A DNA stretch of 5,440 bases from assembly GCA_022361095.1 (NCBI GenBank), contig JAKSBO010000808.1, forward strand, positions 1-5,440, given 5' to 3'. The stretch comes from Desulfobacterales bacterium. Its GTDB lineage: Bacteria > Desulfobacterota > Desulfobacteria > Desulfobacterales > Desulfobacteraceae. How positions within the stretch are numbered: the first letter of the stretch is position 1; the number at the start of each line of letters is the position of its first letter. The notes under the pieces are model-generated. The model ran no database searches. It was not told where the DNA came from and was given only the letters and a program-made list of their open reading frames with translations. The position numbers were made by a program, and so were the translations under genes. Below, in pieces: positions 4,850 through 5,440 of this stretch.

Positions 4850-4877
4850 AATTTTGGTTTGAGTTTTGCAGATGCGT
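4820..4877 (+). promoter_or_regulatory. Candidate antiterminator pairing
   Basis: ACGCATCT (4820-4827), inside the last codons of the micro-ORF, is perfectly complementary to AGATGCGT (4870-4877), the 5' arm of the terminator. GCATCT at 4835-4840 offers a second, 6-bp partner. Pairing here would prevent the terminator from forming. The alternative is that the bases match by chance or as a decayed repeat of the terminator arm. Confidence 0.4.
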
Positions 4878-4910
4878 TTTTTTTAAAATCGCATCTGCAA
4901 AATTTTTTTT
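4864..4910 (+). terminator. Strong intrinsic terminator
   Basis: TTTTGCAGATGCG (4864-4876) and CGCATCTGCAAAA (4890-4902) form a perfect 13-bp stem. It continues after one mismatch with four T-A pairs to a TTT loop, followed by eight T residues (4903-4910). The A/T flanks also give a T-run on the other strand, so it may work both ways. It ends the nitroreductase and micro-ORF transcripts. Confidence 0.9.
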
Positions 4911-4913
4911 GTG

Positions 4914-4937
4914 TTAACCCCGTCTTAACCCCCCGTC
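4914..4937. repeat. Tandem TTAACCCC(CC)GTC repeats
   Basis: TTAACCCCGTC (4914-4924) is followed at once by TTAACCCC, two extra C and GTC (4925-4937). The phase is 11 bases, one helical turn, as expected for a direct-repeat activator site upstream of the efflux gene. No known regulator box is recognised. Confidence 0.4.
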
Positions 4938-4950
4938 TGATAAATCCTTT

Positions 4951-4969
4951 CATACCATCATGATATGTT
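4951..4969 (+). promoter_or_regulatory. Quasi-palindrome with extended -10, possible efflux promoter
   Basis: CATACCATCATGATATG (4951-4967) is a 17-bp palindrome with one mismatched pair, centred on 4959. It overlaps TGA-TATGTT (4961-4969), an extended -10 with four of six hexamer bases and no recognisable -35. An activator bound at the tandem repeats 30 bases upstream could compensate for that. If used, transcription would begin near 4976, independent of the upstream leader. Confidence 0.35.
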
Positions 4970-5006
4970 TTGATCGTGGTGAAAAATGACATGGAGACTA
5001 GTTAAG

Positions 5007-5440
5007 ATGGAACCGAAATCGACATGCAGGCAATTTATGCTGCTGCTCAGCCTGTTCACCCTTTCGGCCTGTGTTGCCGGTTCAAATCCGGATTATGGGG
5101 CCAAGGTTGTGCAGGAACAGGCAAAGATTGCACAATGGGACAATCTTGACGGTGCACAGCCCATCGCCATCCTGGGAGATCTGATTCAATCCGGTGAACT
5201 TGACAACCTGGTGGAAAAAGGCCTTGCTGCCAACCCCGGTCTTACCCAGACCCTTTTAACCCTAAAAATTCGTCAGGCTGAACATCGTAAGAGCAAAGGT
5301 GCGCGATTGCCAGAGGTGTCCGCAGGCTATTCCGCACTCAAGAAAGAGGATCAGGACGATGCGTACACGGGAACCGTCACAGTGAGCTGGGAACTGGATT
5401 TATGGCGCAAGCTTGCTGACAGTGCCAAAGCCGCCTCAAA
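5007..5440 (+). CDS. Outer membrane efflux lipoprotein (TolC/OprM/NodT type), N-terminal part
   Basis: The gene runs off the right edge after 144 codons. It encodes the outer-membrane channel of a tripartite (usually RND) efflux pump or secretion system. Residues 10-21 form a short hydrophobic signal ending in the lipobox LSAC, so Cys22 should be lipidated after cleavage. It is followed by the family's first repeat: a helix with LDNLVEKGLAANPGLTQTLL (65-84), LPEVSAGYS (101-109) entering the first beta strands, and the signature VSWELDLWRKLADSAKAA (126-143), characteristic of OprM/NodT proteins. The full family length is about 450-500 residues. GGAGA (4993-4997) lies nine bases before the ATG. 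The adaptor and inner-membrane pump genes are expected downstream. Confidence 0.92.
   Translation, partial: MEPKSTCRQFMLLLSLFTLSACVAGSNPDYGAKVVQEQAKIAQWDNLDGAQPIAILGDLIQSGELDNLVEKGLAANPGLTQTLLTLKIRQAEHRKSKGARLPEVSAGYSALKKEDQDDAYTGTVTVSWELDLWRKLADSAKAAS

Overview
The window (about 45% G+C by eye) reads as an ordinary chromosomal stretch of a Gram-negative bacterium. An outer-membrane efflux lipoprotein at the right edge, the protein sequence style, AAGGAG-type ribosome binding sites and a standalone DUF503 gene suggest a Desulfobacterales-like member of the Desulfobacterota. That placement is inference, not proof. I see no transposase, CRISPR array, tRNA or rRNA.

Left part (1-507). The first codons of a minus-strand FAD/NAD(P)-binding oxidoreductase lie at the edge. 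A shared intergenic region separates it from a plus-strand DUF503 (YlxP-like) gene, which has a good sigma70 promoter.

Minus-strand operon (2381 down to 512). A TetR-family repressor, a class I SAM-dependent methyltransferase and a GNAT acetyltransferase follow one another with short gaps. They appear to be read from one promoter whose -35, spacer, -10 and start region lie against or inside a 42-bp near-perfect palindrome. This looks like an autoregulated cassette of two small-molecule-modifying (or detoxifying) enzymes. The GNAT stop meets the DUF503 stop tail to tail, 4 bp apart.

Centre (2472-3679). Across the operator from tetR is a 205-residue cysteine-free hypothetical protein. It converges on a MarR-family regulator whose best promoter would start transcription at the ATG itself, so the mRNA may be leaderless.

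Right part (3680-5440). A 488-bp divergent intergenic region holds a possible gene remnant, an extended -10 promoter and a hairpin-forming leader ahead of an FMN nitroreductase. Between the nitroreductase and an outer-membrane factor (OprM/NodT type) lies the most interesting segment. It holds an extended -10 promoter, a near-perfect Shine-Dalgarno, a 30-codon membrane-like micro-ORF whose start is buried in a 12-bp inverted repeat, an 8-base element able to compete with the following terminator, and a strong intrinsic terminator. All of this precedes the efflux gene. It has the layout of a translation-coupled transcription attenuator controlling an efflux operon, although a plain terminator plus an independent efflux promoter is the simpler alternative.
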